The translations under genes and the position numbers were made by a program. Shown piece after piece: positions 8,276-17,174 of a stretch of 64,000 nt of DNA. Each line of letters opens with the position of its first letter. Positions within the stretch are counted from its first letter, which is position 1. Source of the DNA: Massiliimalia timonensis (GTDB taxonomy: Bacteria; Bacillota; Clostridia; Oscillospirales; Ruminococcaceae); NCBI RefSeq assembly GCF_900186585.1, contig NZ_FYDD01000003.1, forward strand, positions 868,001 through 932,000. The letters run 5' to 3'. The notes under the pieces were generated by a model. It saw nothing but the letters and a program-made list of their open reading frames with translations, did no database searches and was not told the origin of the DNA.

Positions 8276-9556
8276 TTATACTTCTTTTCCTGTTAGGATA
8301 TAGCAAATATCCAGCTTCAGCTGTTTGGAAGCCCAGATCACCTCGTCTTTGGTAATCGAGCAGATCTGCCGCGCTTCCTCTTCCGGGGAATTGGTGCTGC
8401 CGCAAAGGATCTGCCCCAGATAGAACGACTCAATGGAAGCATTGGAATCATTCACGGTACGGTAGCTGTTCACCATACTGAGCATCGCGTTTTTCATTTC
8501 CTCAGAAGTGATGTTTCCCTGCTGCATTTCTTCAATTTGCTTCAAAATTTCTTCCTTGGCTTTTTCAATATTTTCATTTTCTACACCGCAGTCGATCTTA
8601 ACGATCCCCTTGGTGCGGTCCAGCCGGGCCGCGCAATAATAACACAGGCTCAGCTTTTCCCGGACGTTTAAAAACAGCTTAGACATCGGCGTACCGCCCA
8701 AAATGATCACCATAAGCCGCAGGGCATAAAGTTCCCGCGTGTTGCATGGGATCTCTGTCGCAAAGCCCAGCACCATCTTTGATTGGCTGACCTCCATCTG
8801 CACCGTCTTTTCGATCATTCTCTCTAACGGTGCATGAAGCTTTGTGGCAGTAAGACGTACATCACTCTTGCTGCGGCTCAACACCCGAAGCTGTTCCTTT
8901 GCGATCTGCTTGCAGACCTCCGCGTTCCCACTGCCTACGAATAAGATCTCGATCTGCGCGCTGCTTAAAAGCTGGTGATAAGCCCGTGTCACAGAGGCCG
9001 GCGTAATCGCCTTTACCTGTTCTACCGTTCCATATTCGCTCAACCCGTACGGTTCTCCCTCGCACATCAGCTGTGTGGTGCTTCTAAGCGCGAACATCCT
9101 TTTATCGTTGATTTCCGCCTCGATCGTGTCGATCAGCGCCTTTTTTTCCAGTTCCACTTCCGAAGCGGCGAACATCCCGTTTTCGGTAACGGGATGGAGC
9201 AGCATCTGAAACAGTACCTGCGAAATCTGTTCCGTCACCGGTTCCTGGTTTAGGGTAAACCGGTCGTCTACACTGATAATAGAAAGCGACAGCACCTGTT
9301 CATCCCCGAATTTTTCCACGTCATAATCCACGACTGCCCCATACAGGGAATTCAAATAGCGGTTAAACTGTGTAAAGTCTTTGTACTTTTCGCATCCTTT
9401 TCTCAGTAAACTTGGGATCAAGGCATTCTGCGCGGCAGAGCCCTGGTCCAGCGCTGTTACCAAGTGTACCTCGATCTGATTTGTTTTAAAGCGTTCGTCA
9501 GATACAGTATGAAAATAAATCCCCGGATATAATTCTTCACTCATCAACGCACACAT
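8276..9556 (-). CDS. M16 family peptidase-like protein, inactive partner (YmfF-like)
   Basis: A 426-residue insulinase-family protein with the same two-domain layout as its neighbour but without an HxxEH motif: the equivalent N-terminal segment reads SLLRKGCEKYKDF. By analogy with other M16 pairs it likely contributes substrate binding to a heterodimer rather than catalysis. The ATG at 9556 has AGGAGG 7 bases upstream; an internal ATG at 9544 is also possible. It is first in a probable ymfF-ymfH-lgt-folD transcript. Confidence 0.9.
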   Translation of the reverse strand: MCALMSEELYPGIYFHTVSDERFKTNQIEVHLVTALDQGSAAQNALIPSLLRKGCEKYKDFTQFNRYLNSLYGAVVDYDVEKFGDEQVLSLSIISVDDRFTLNQEPVTEQISQVLFQMLLHPVTENGMFAASEVELEKKALIDTIEAEINDKRMFALRSTTQLMCEGEPYGLSEYGTVEQVKAITPASVTRAYHQLLSSAQIEILFVGSGNAEVCKQIAKEQLRVLSRSKSDVRLTATKLHAPLERMIEKTVQMEVSQSKMVLGFATEIPCNTRELYALRLMVIILGGTPMSKLFLNVREKLSLCYYCAARLDRTKGIVKIDCGVENENIEKAKEEILKQIEEMQQGNITSEEMKNAMLSMVNSYRTVNDSNASIESFYLGQILCGSTNSPEEEARQICSITKDEVIWASKQLKLDICYILTGKEV

Positions 9557-9629
9557 TTCACGTCCTCCTATCTATTTCCATAAAGATCGTTTCTTCATTT
9601 TCGTTGGAATATCCTGACATAATAGTTTT

Positions 9630-9658
9630 ATTATATCATATCTATTGCCCGATTTCCA
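9630..9658 (-). promoter_or_regulatory. Probable promoter for the M16 pair
   Basis: TATAAT (9630-9635 complement) with a 17-bp spacer to a poor TGGAAA -35 box (9653-9658). The -10 box is perfect; the -35 match is weak. Confidence 0.5.
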
Positions 9659-9688
9659 TGAAATATTTGCGAAATTTATGAAACTAGA

Positions 9689-9720
9689 AAAGGCGCTCCC
9701 AAAATTGAGAGCGCCTTTTT
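9689..9720. terminator. Terminator downstream of pfkA
   Basis: A perfect 10-bp stem AAAGGCGCTC / GAGCGCCTTT with T runs on both strands; it closes pfkA on the minus strand and insulates the M16 promoter. Confidence 0.85.
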
Positions 9721-9738
9721 GTTTCACCATTCCTTCGA

Positions 9739-10710
9739 TTAGAAGGAAATTTCATTTGCGATTTTATAAAGATCCATCGGAAATTCCTTTTTCATGCTCA
9801 ACGCTTCCTGAATGTCAAAGTCGACCACTTCGCCCTTCTGAAGCCCGACCACACGGTTTCCAATCCCTTTTTCCAATAGTTCTACTGCATAGTAGCCCAT
9901 CCGGCTTGCCTCTACACGGTCGCGGACTGTCGGATTACCGCCGCGCTGTACATGTCCCAAAACAGTCGCTCTGGATTCGATCCCAGTTGCCTCTTCGATC
10001 TGTTTGGCGATCTCATTCGAGCCGCCGACCCCTTCTGCTACCAAAACGATAAAGTTTTGTTTTCCAAGGCTCTGCGCTTCTTTGATCTTCGCAATGACAT
10101 CTTCCATTTTCATTTCCAGTTCCGGAACCAAAATACAGGTCGCGCCACAGGCGATCCCAGTATTTAAAGCAATGTATCCCGCGCGGCGTCCCATCACTTC
10201 AACAACGCTGCAACGGTCGTGGGATTGGGAGGTATCGCGGATCTTATCTACCATTTCCATCGCGGTATTCATTGCGGTGTCATAACCGATGGTGTATTCG
10301 GTACATGCAATATCGTTGTCAATGGTACCCGGTAAACCAACACAAGGCACACCCGCTTTAGAAAGGTCGGCCGCACCGCGGAAAGAACCATCCCCGCCGA
10401 TCACGACGATCCCGTCGATCCCGGTTTCCTCACAGGTTTTTTTCGCTTTTAAAACGCCTTCCCATTCTCTAAACTCCACACAGCGGGCGGTATACAGCAT
10501 CGTGCCTCCGCGGTGGATAATATCGGAAACAGATCTCATATTCATTTCGACCATTTCCCCGTGGATCAAACCGTTATACCCACGTTGGATGCCAATGACC
10601 CGCATCCCCTTTTTCAAAGCCGCGCGGACCACTGCACGCGCCGCAGCGTTCATCCCCGGTGCGTCACCGCCGCTGGTCAAAATACCGATCGTTTTTTGCT
10701 TTGTATCCAT
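9739..10710 (-). CDS. pfkA: ATP-dependent 6-phosphofructokinase
   Basis: Phosphorylates fructose-6-phosphate to fructose-1,6-bisphosphate, the committed step of glycolysis. The 323-residue product is the length of bacterial ATP-PFK and shows GGDAPGMNA (nucleotide site), GGDGSFRGA, and the catalytic GTIDNDIACTEYTIGYDTA block. The Gly at the GGDGS position favours ATP over pyrophosphate as donor. A good promoter lies in the 96-bp gap after dnaE, though readthrough from dnaE is possible because no terminator is visible there. The dnaE-pfkA order is common in Clostridia. Confidence 0.97.
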   Translation of the reverse strand: MDTKQKTIGILTSGGDAPGMNAAARAVVRAALKKGMRVIGIQRGYNGLIHGEMVEMNMRSVSDIIHRGGTMLYTARCVEFREWEGVLKAKKTCEETGIDGIVVIGGDGSFRGAADLSKAGVPCVGLPGTIDNDIACTEYTIGYDTAMNTAMEMVDKIRDTSQSHDRCSVVEVMGRRAGYIALNTGIACGATCILVPELEMKMEDVIAKIKEAQSLGKQNFIVLVAEGVGGSNEIAKQIEEATGIESRATVLGHVQRGGNPTVRDRVEASRMGYYAVELLEKGIGNRVVGLQKGEVVDFDIQEALSMKKEFPMDLYKIANEISF

Positions 10711-10761
10711 GATGAAAGACCTCTCTTTTATCTCAAATTTTTCAAAGATTTCCTGATACCA

Positions 10762-10789
10762 ATTTTAACAGATTTTATCAACCTGTCAA
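10762..10789 (-). promoter_or_regulatory. Promoter for pfkA
   Basis: TTGACA (10784-10789) and TAAAAT (10762-10767) on the minus strand with a 16-bp spacer, lying entirely in the dnaE-pfkA gap. Confidence 0.7.
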
Positions 10790-10806
10790 CTATTACGACA
10801 TACTTT

Positions 10807-13800
10807 TCACGTTTTATACACAACGGACTTTTCCGGCAAACATTTTTTCAGCTCTTTCAATAATTCTTCATTGATATTTGCATGCCGGTCCTTTACATGA
10901 AAATAGGACTTCTGATCCTCAAAATAGAAAATGACCTCAGCATTTCCCGGGAAATCAGAAAGAAGCTGCTTTACCTGCGGGATCATTGGGTCCTGCTTCC
11001 CGGTAAACTTTAAAAAGAGCTTCGGCTGTTTCGGCGCCCCTTCCCTGCTCTGCGCGGCAAGATCCCCAAGGGAAAAAATCTTTTCACACAGCACCTTCGG
11101 CGCTTCCTCCTCCTTAACTGAGACCTTTCCGCTGACCATCATGATCTGTCCTTCTGCGATCATCGGCGCATACTGCCCGTATACGTTTGGAAAGACGACT
11201 ACCTCAATCCCTCCAGTCTTGTCCTCAAACTGAACGAATGCCATCGTTCCTCCGCTACGGGTAGACAACACCTTTTTGCTTTGAATAATCCCGAACAGGT
11301 TCACTCTTTTCCCGTCCAGCGACAGCTCCTGCCCTTCCTCCACTCCGGTCAGTTCTGTCACTTCTGTGACCGGAGCCTTGATCGACACCCTTCCCGCCTG
11401 GTCCAGCGGATGGCCGGAAAGATACAACCCCACCGTTTCCTTTTCCATTGCCAGCAGTTCGGAAACAGAATATTCCTCCGTTTTTGGGATATCGTAGGCA
11501 GGAGGAGCGTCCTCAACCAAGGCGAACAGACTGATCTGCCCTTCAATGTTGCGGCGTTTATTTTGGTCGATCTGGTCTACTACGCCCTCGTAAGCCCGCA
11601 TCATCTCCTTGCGGTTATGCGGGAACGAATCAAACGCGCCGGACTTGATCAGGCTTTCGATAGCCCGCTTGTTGAGTTCCTTCCCGTAAAGCCGCTCACA
11701 GAAATCCGGCAAGGACTGATAAGGCCCATGCTGTTCCCGTTCAGCAACAATATTGCGGATGATCCCCCGCCCCAGGTTCTTGATTGCCAGCAAGCCAAAA
11801 TTGATGTCTTCCCCAATAACCGTAAACCCCGCTTCGCTGACGTTGACATCCGGTGCTGTCACCCGGATATTGCTACGCTTGCAGTAGTTGATATACTCAT
11901 TGATCTTTTCTGTATAGGACAGCACGCTGCTGAGCAATGCCGCCATATACTCCTGCTTGTAATGATATTTCAGGTATGCGGTCTGATAAGAAATATACGC
12001 ATAGGCGGCCGCATGGGATTTATTAAATGCGTAGGAGGCGAAGCTTGACATCTCTTCAAAAATTTCGGTAGCAATTTTTTCGCTGACGCCGTTGTTTACA
12101 GCGCCGATACACTCCACTGTCCCGTCTTCCCGTTTCTTCCCATAAATAAAATTCTGCCGTTCCTTTGCCATTACATCTGCTTTTTTCTTCGCCATGGCGC
12201 GGCGCACCAGATCCGCCCTGCCGTATGAATACCCAGCCAGGCTGCGGCAGACCTGCATGACCTGCTCCTGGTACACGATACAGCCGTATGTGACCTCCAA
12301 AATCGGCTTTAACAGAGGATGCCGGTAGGTGACATGATCCGGGTGGTGCTTATTGTCAATATATTTAGGAATAGATTCCATCGGTCCCGGACGGTACAAC
12401 GAAATGACCGCGATGATATCCTCTAAATTTTGCGGTCTCAGCTGGGTCAGCACCTGACGGATCCCTCCGGATTCCAGCTGGAACACCCCGTCAGTATCCC
12501 CGGCGGAAAGCATCTCGAAAACACCGTGATCATCCATCGGGATCTGCTCCAGAGTAAAATCCGGATGGCGTTTTCGGATCTCTGTTTCACAGGCCTTCAT
12601 CACTGTCAGGTTCCGCAGCCCCAAAAAGTCCATTTTTAAAAGCCCTAGTTCTTCCAATGTAAACATGGGGAACTGGGTCACGACCACATCATCATTTTTC
12701 TGTAACGGGACGTAAGTATCCGCCGGTTCTCTGGTGATCACTACCCCCGCCGCATGGGTAGAGGCATGGCGGGGCATCCCCTCCAGCTTCATCGCTGTGT
12801 CGATCAGCTCCCGTGCCGAATCGTCTGTATCGTAAACGTTTTTCAACTCTTTTGATTGTTTCAGCGCTTTCTGGATCGTCATGTTCAGTACGGCCGGGAT
12901 CATTTTAGCGACCACGTCGACCGCCTGATAGCTCATCCCCATGGCGCGCCCTGCGTCCCGCACCGCCTGCTTTGCGGCCATGGTTCCAAAGGTGATGATC
13001 TGCGCCACATGGTCGGAACCGTATTTTGCGATGACATAATCAATGACCTGCTGACGTTTTTCAATACAGAAATCAATATCAAAGTCGGGCATACTGACCC
13101 GTTCCGGGTTTAAAAACCGTTCAAAGAGCAGATCGTGCTTGATCGGGTCGATCCCCGTGATGCCAATGCAGTAAGCGGCAAGGCTCCCCGCACCAGACCC
13201 CCGCCCCGGGCCAACCGGGATATTATGCTCCTTCGCATAATGGATAAAATCATATACGATCAGGAAATAATCAATATATCCCATTTGGCTGATGACGTCG
13301 ATTTCGTAGGAAAGCCTGTCCTGAAGTTCTTTGCCGGGATTTTCCCCAAAACGTTCCCGCAACCCCTTTTGGCACAAAGAAATAAAAAACTCCCGGTTAT
13401 CCAGCCCATCCGGCGCTTTAAAATACGGCAGCTTTGTCATACCGAATTCAAAATCGAAATTACATTTGTCCGCAATTTCTACCGTATTTTCCAGCGCCTG
13501 CGGATACATTCCCAATACTGCATCCATTTCGTCATAGGACTTTAGGTAAAATTCATCTGTTTCAAATTCCATTGCCTGGGTCTGGCCGTAAACAGTATTT
13601 GTTTGAATACACATCAAAACAGCCTGAGTCTTGGCATCCTGCTTTTCAAGATAGTGGGTATCGTTGGTAGCGACTAATCCAATCCCCAATTCCCTTGCCA
13701 GACGTTCCAGCATAGGCAAAACCTGTTTTTGCGCTTGGATCCCATGATCCTGCAATTCAATATAGTAGTCGTCTCCAAATAGGGATCGGTAGAATTGAGC

Positions 13801-14274
13801 TGTTTCTTTCGCCTTTTCATACCCCTCCTGCAATAACTGTCTGGGCAGTTCCCCTGCAAGGCAGGCAGAGAGGCAGACAAGCCCCTCATGGTACTGCTCC
13901 AGCAGATCATGGTCGATCCTGGGCTTATTGTAAAAACCGTTTAAGTTTGCTTCCGATACCATTTTAATTAAATTTTGATAACCAATCCGGTTTTTGCACA
14001 GCAACACCAAATGGTAGGGCGAACTGTCAATTTTATGCACCTTGTCAAAGCGGGTACGCGGGGCGACATATACCTCGCAGCCAATGATCGGCTTAACGCC
14101 TTCTTCTTTACAGGCTTTATAAAAATCCACCACCCCGTACATATTGCCGTGGTCGGTGATCGCGATCGCTTTTTGCCCCAGCTTTGCCGCCTGTCTGGGC
14201 AGTTCCTTGATCCGACACGCCCCGTCTAACAGACTGAATTCACTGTGGACATGAAGATGGACAAAATCACTCAC
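10807..14274 (-). CDS. dnaE: DNA polymerase III alpha subunit, DnaE type
   Basis: Replicative DNA polymerase catalytic subunit. The 1155-residue product begins with a PHP domain (HLHVHSEFSLLDGACRI, residues 6-22), continues with the palm carrying the catalytic aspartates in PDFDIDFC, then helix-hairpin-helix and a C-terminal OB-fold near 990-1080. There is no Exo domain inserted as in PolC, so it is the DnaE class, used with PolC for lagging-strand priming in Firmicutes. It follows whiA by 19 bases, in the conserved murB-rapZ-whiA-dnaE-pfkA neighbourhood. Confidence 0.97.
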   Translation of the reverse strand: MSDFVHLHVHSEFSLLDGACRIKELPRQAAKLGQKAIAITDHGNMYGVVDFYKACKEEGVKPIIGCEVYVAPRTRFDKVHKIDSSPYHLVLLCKNRIGYQNLIKMVSEANLNGFYNKPRIDHDLLEQYHEGLVCLSACLAGELPRQLLQEGYEKAKETAQFYRSLFGDDYYIELQDHGIQAQKQVLPMLERLARELGIGLVATNDTHYLEKQDAKTQAVLMCIQTNTVYGQTQAMEFETDEFYLKSYDEMDAVLGMYPQALENTVEIADKCNFDFEFGMTKLPYFKAPDGLDNREFFISLCQKGLRERFGENPGKELQDRLSYEIDVISQMGYIDYFLIVYDFIHYAKEHNIPVGPGRGSGAGSLAAYCIGITGIDPIKHDLLFERFLNPERVSMPDFDIDFCIEKRQQVIDYVIAKYGSDHVAQIITFGTMAAKQAVRDAGRAMGMSYQAVDVVAKMIPAVLNMTIQKALKQSKELKNVYDTDDSARELIDTAMKLEGMPRHASTHAAGVVITREPADTYVPLQKNDDVVVTQFPMFTLEELGLLKMDFLGLRNLTVMKACETEIRKRHPDFTLEQIPMDDHGVFEMLSAGDTDGVFQLESGGIRQVLTQLRPQNLEDIIAVISLYRPGPMESIPKYIDNKHHPDHVTYRHPLLKPILEVTYGCIVYQEQVMQVCRSLAGYSYGRADLVRRAMAKKKADVMAKERQNFIYGKKREDGTVECIGAVNNGVSEKIATEIFEEMSSFASYAFNKSHAAAYAYISYQTAYLKYHYKQEYMAALLSSVLSYTEKINEYINYCKRSNIRVTAPDVNVSEAGFTVIGEDINFGLLAIKNLGRGIIRNIVAEREQHGPYQSLPDFCERLYGKELNKRAIESLIKSGAFDSFPHNRKEMMRAYEGVVDQIDQNKRRNIEGQISLFALVEDAPPAYDIPKTEEYSVSELLAMEKETVGLYLSGHPLDQAGRVSIKAPVTEVTELTGVEEGQELSLDGKRVNLFGIIQSKKVLSTRSGGTMAFVQFEDKTGGIEVVVFPNVYGQYAPMIAEGQIMMVSGKVSVKEEEAPKVLCEKIFSLGDLAAQSREGAPKQPKLFLKFTGKQDPMIPQVKQLLSDFPGNAEVIFYFEDQKSYFHVKDRHANINEELLKELKKCLPEKSVVYKT

Positions 14275-14293
14275 AACTATTTTCCTCTTCCTG

Positions 14294-15196
14294 TTATTTT
14301 TCTTTTCTCATTTCTTCCGCAATGGCGGACAATCGTTTTAACCGGTGGTTTAAACCGGAACGGGAAAGATTCGGGTCAATGACCTTGCACAGCTCCCCTA
14401 ACGACAATTCTGGATATTTTAACCGTGCTTTCGCTGTTTTTTGAAGATCCTCCGACAAAAAAGAAAGCCCCTTTCCTGCACGGATCAGTTCAATATCCCG
14501 CACCTGTTTTACAGAAGCTGTCACCGTTTTCTGGATATTCGCAGTTTCACAGTTGGTGATCCGGTTCACGTTGTTGCGGACCTCTTTCACGATCTTGACA
14601 TCCATCAGGTTCATTGCCGACTTAACTGCTCCCATAAAGGTGAGCAGGTCCTCGATATGTTCGCTTTCCTTTAAATATAATATATCTGTTTCTTTCCGGG
14701 TCGCCCTGTGAAAACGCAAGTCAAACCTTTCGCAAAAAGACGCAAACAAATCCGCCTGTTCCTTATCTAAAAAACGGAACTCCAAATGGTATTCCCGCGC
14801 CGGGTCTACGATCGTTCCACAGGATAAAAACGCCCCACGGAGCACTGCTGCCCGGCAGCATGCCTTTTTCACCTTTTCCAGAGCGTTCTTCATCGGAATT
14901 TCATACCGCTTTAAATAAGCCTGCCTGTCCTCTTTGTCCTCCAAGGTCAGCAGCAGCACTTTGTTCTTCCCCTTTGCCGAAAGATCGGGGTTTGTCACCG
15001 TCGCAATGACCCCAATGTCCTCCACCAGATTTTCCGCCAAAAATTCGACCACTTCCGGGCGGTCCGAACGGTATAAGATCTCCGGGCTCTGCCTTTGGCA
15101 CAGCGAAAGCGCCATGTAGGTACACAGAAACCCGCACTCCGGACAATGGAATTTTGCATGGCACAATTCCTGTTTCACCGACTGTGAAAACGTCAT
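14294..15196 (-). CDS. whiA: DNA-binding protein WhiA
   Basis: A protein of about 300 residues with an N-terminal LAGLIDADG-like homing-endonuclease fold lacking nuclease residues and a C-terminal helix-turn-helix (LSLGELCKVIDPNLSRSGLNH region). In Gram-positives it affects cell division and chromosome segregation. The ATG at 15196 is chosen (MTFSQSVKQEL start, AGGAAAGG upstream); the upstream extension overlaps rapZ. The family start and end both match, and it is tightly coupled to rapZ (16-base gap). YvcK, normally encoded between rapZ and whiA, is missing. Confidence 0.96.
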   Translation of the reverse strand: MTFSQSVKQELCHAKFHCPECGFLCTYMALSLCQRQSPEILYRSDRPEVVEFLAENLVEDIGVIATVTNPDLSAKGKNKVLLLTLEDKEDRQAYLKRYEIPMKNALEKVKKACCRAAVLRGAFLSCGTIVDPAREYHLEFRFLDKEQADLFASFCERFDLRFHRATRKETDILYLKESEHIEDLLTFMGAVKSAMNLMDVKIVKEVRNNVNRITNCETANIQKTVTASVKQVRDIELIRAGKGLSFLSEDLQKTAKARLKYPELSLGELCKVIDPNLSRSGLNHRLKRLSAIAEEMRKEK

Positions 15197-15212
15197 GAAA
15201 AACAAACCTTTC

Positions 15213-16070
15213 CTATTTGCTGATGTCACGGTGGTTTACCGTAACTTTCCGGTTCTGGTCAAGCAGATGGCGGTAAACCATCTCCGCAAAGGTGACCGAC
15301 CGGTGTTTTCCCCCGGTACAGCCCATCGCAATGACAAGCTGGCTTTTTCCTTCGGCAACATACAAGGGAATCAAAAAGTCGATCAGGTCAATCAGCTTTT
15401 TCAAAAGCTCCTGCGACTGCGGCCAACTCATCACATATTCCTGTACCTCTGACGTGATCCCTGTTTTAAATTTTAATTCCTTAATATAAAAGGGATTCGG
15501 CAAACAGCGCACGTCAAACACCAGGTCCGCCTCACTGGCTGGACCGTATTTAAAGCCAAAAGACATACAGTTGATCAGCATTCCGGTAGAAATATTGTCC
15601 AAGAAAATAGCTGTCACCTTTTCCTTTAGCTGGATCGGCGCCAGATGAGTCGTGTCGATGACATAATCTGCCCTTTCCCTTGCCGGACGCAGCATTTCCC
15701 GTTCTTTCTGGATCGCCTGTTCGATCGAGGGCGTGCCCTCGTCAAACAGCGGATGCTTTCTTCGGGTTTCCTTGTAACGGCGCATCAAAACATCGTTGGA
15801 GCAATCCAAAAACAACAGCTTATGTTCGATCCCCCGTTCTACCAGTAGGTCCATTTCACGGTAAAATTCCTGAAAGAGCCGGCCGCTTCGCGCGTCTACG
15901 ACCACTGCCATTTTATTGATATTATTTTCACTTTGGGACGCCAGCTCTGCAAATTTGCTGATCAGCATTGGCGGCATATTGTCCACGCAGTAAAATCCAA
16001 TGTCCTCCAAGGTGTCGATCATCCGGGATTTCCCAGCGCCGGACATCCCTGTAATTATCAGCATTTCCAT
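15213..16070 (-). CDS. rapZ: Nucleotide-binding protein RapZ / YvcJ
   Basis: P-loop nucleotide-binding protein; the E. coli homologue RapZ controls glucosamine-6-phosphate synthase through small RNAs, while YvcJ of Bacillus hydrolyses nucleotides with an unclear role. The 285-residue product has Walker A GMSGAGKS at 8-15, a central FLDCSNDVLMRRYKETRRKHPL-type segment and the C-terminal GCTGGKHRSV. The ATG at 16070 has GGAGG 8 bases upstream. It lies between murB and whiA with gaps of 21 and 16 bases, so all three are probably one transcript. Confidence 0.95.
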   Translation of the reverse strand: MEMLIITGMSGAGKSRMIDTLEDIGFYCVDNMPPMLISKFAELASQSENNINKMAVVVDARSGRLFQEFYREMDLLVERGIEHKLLFLDCSNDVLMRRYKETRRKHPLFDEGTPSIEQAIQKEREMLRPARERADYVIDTTHLAPIQLKEKVTAIFLDNISTGMLINCMSFGFKYGPASEADLVFDVRCLPNPFYIKELKFKTGITSEVQEYVMSWPQSQELLKKLIDLIDFLIPLYVAEGKSQLVIAMGCTGGKHRSVTFAEMVYRHLLDQNRKVTVNHRDISK

Positions 16071-16091
16071 AATTTTGGCCTCCACTTTCTT

Positions 16092-17000
16092 TTAAAAACC
16101 GATTCGTTTTACTTCACATTCCAAGGTAAAGCCGGTTTTTTCTTTTACAGTTTCCTGAATGATACGGATCAATTCCAATACATCGGCACAGGTAGCGCCG
16201 CCCCTGTTGATGACAAATCCGCTGTGCTTTTCACTGACCTGCGCCCCGCCGACTGTCCTGCCTTTTAACCCGCAGTCTTCGATCAACTGCGCGGCATAGG
16301 CTCCCTGCGGGCGTTTAAAGGTGCTGCCCGCGCTCGGATATTCCAGCGGCTGCTTTGATTTCCTCCTTGTGTAAAAATCGTCCATTGCGGTGCGGATCTT
16401 TTCCGGCTCTTCCGGCCGCAAAGAGAACCCCGCCCCTACGATCACGTTCGCAGTATTGGTAAAAAAGCTGTGGCGGTAGGAAAAATCCAGCTCCGTTAAA
16501 TATTTCCGGCACAGCTTCCCAGTTTCGTCCACATAATCGGCGTAGGAAACCGCATCTTTCATCTCCCCGCCGTAGGCTCCCGCGTTCATGTAAACGGCTC
16601 CGCCCACTGTTGCAGGAATCCCATAGGCAAATTCAAGCCCGGACAAACCATGCTTCTGTGCAAAAACGCACAGCCCCGCAAGGCTGACCCCCGCCTGCGC
16701 ATAAACGGTCGTTTCGTTTTCCAAATAGATCTCGGAAAAATTATGATGAAACCAAATGACTGCCCCGTCATAACCGTCGTCCGAAACCAGCATGTTTGAA
16801 CCGTTCCCAAGAATCAGGTAAGGGACGTTTTCCTGCTTACAGCTAACCACTGCCTGTTCCACCTCCTGCACCGTATGGGGAAGGAGCATCAACGGGCACG
16901 GCCCTCCGATTTTAAAGGAGGTGTACTGCGACAGGCTGATATTTTCTTTATATTCTATATTCTGCTGTTTTAACAGCATAGCAAGCGTTTCTTTCATCAT
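16092..17000 (-). CDS. murB: UDP-N-acetylenolpyruvoylglucosamine reductase
   Basis: FAD enzyme reducing UDP-GlcNAc-enolpyruvate to UDP-N-acetylmuramate in peptidoglycan precursor synthesis. The 302-residue product shows the FAD-binding LGNGSNMLVSD, YGIPATVGGAVYMNAGAYGGEM split around residues 118-139, the catalytic serine motif SAGSTFKRP and the C-terminal HSGFVINRG and LECEVKRIGF. The ATG at 17000 follows AAAGG by 7 bases. It is first gene of the murB-rapZ-whiA-dnaE run behind a strong promoter. Confidence 0.97.
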   Translation of the reverse strand: MMKETLAMLLKQQNIEYKENISLSQYTSFKIGGPCPLMLLPHTVQEVEQAVVSCKQENVPYLILGNGSNMLVSDDGYDGAVIWFHHNFSEIYLENETTVYAQAGVSLAGLCVFAQKHGLSGLEFAYGIPATVGGAVYMNAGAYGGEMKDAVSYADYVDETGKLCRKYLTELDFSYRHSFFTNTANVIVGAGFSLRPEEPEKIRTAMDDFYTRRKSKQPLEYPSAGSTFKRPQGAYAAQLIEDCGLKGRTVGGAQVSEKHSGFVINRGGATCADVLELIRIIQETVKEKTGFTLECEVKRIGF

Positions 17001-17036
17001 ATTAGTACCTTTCAAGAACTTTTTCTCATTATTATA

Positions 17037-17065
17037 ATTATACTGGAATTTCTAAAAATAATCAA
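17037..17065 (-). promoter_or_regulatory. Promoter for murB-rapZ-whiA-dnaE
   Basis: TTGATT (17060-17065) and TATAAT (17037-17042) on the minus strand with a 17-bp spacer; a second TATAAT overlaps just downstream. Confidence 0.75.
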
Positions 17066-17105
17066 TTTAATTCCCATAAAATATTTGTAAACCGCTTTCC
17101 CCAGC

Positions 17106-17134
17106 TTGCCTTTGCTTTCAGGACAGGCTATAAT
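17106..17134 (+). promoter_or_regulatory. Promoter for the YtqA/YtqB-type pair
   Basis: TTGCCT (17106-17111) and TATAAT (17129-17134) with a 17-bp spacer, about 40 bases before the radical-SAM start. It rules out the longer in-frame start at 17106. Confidence 0.8.
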
Positions 17135-17174
17135 AGATTCGGTATCAAAATTTTATGCTGAGAAAGGCTGGATT

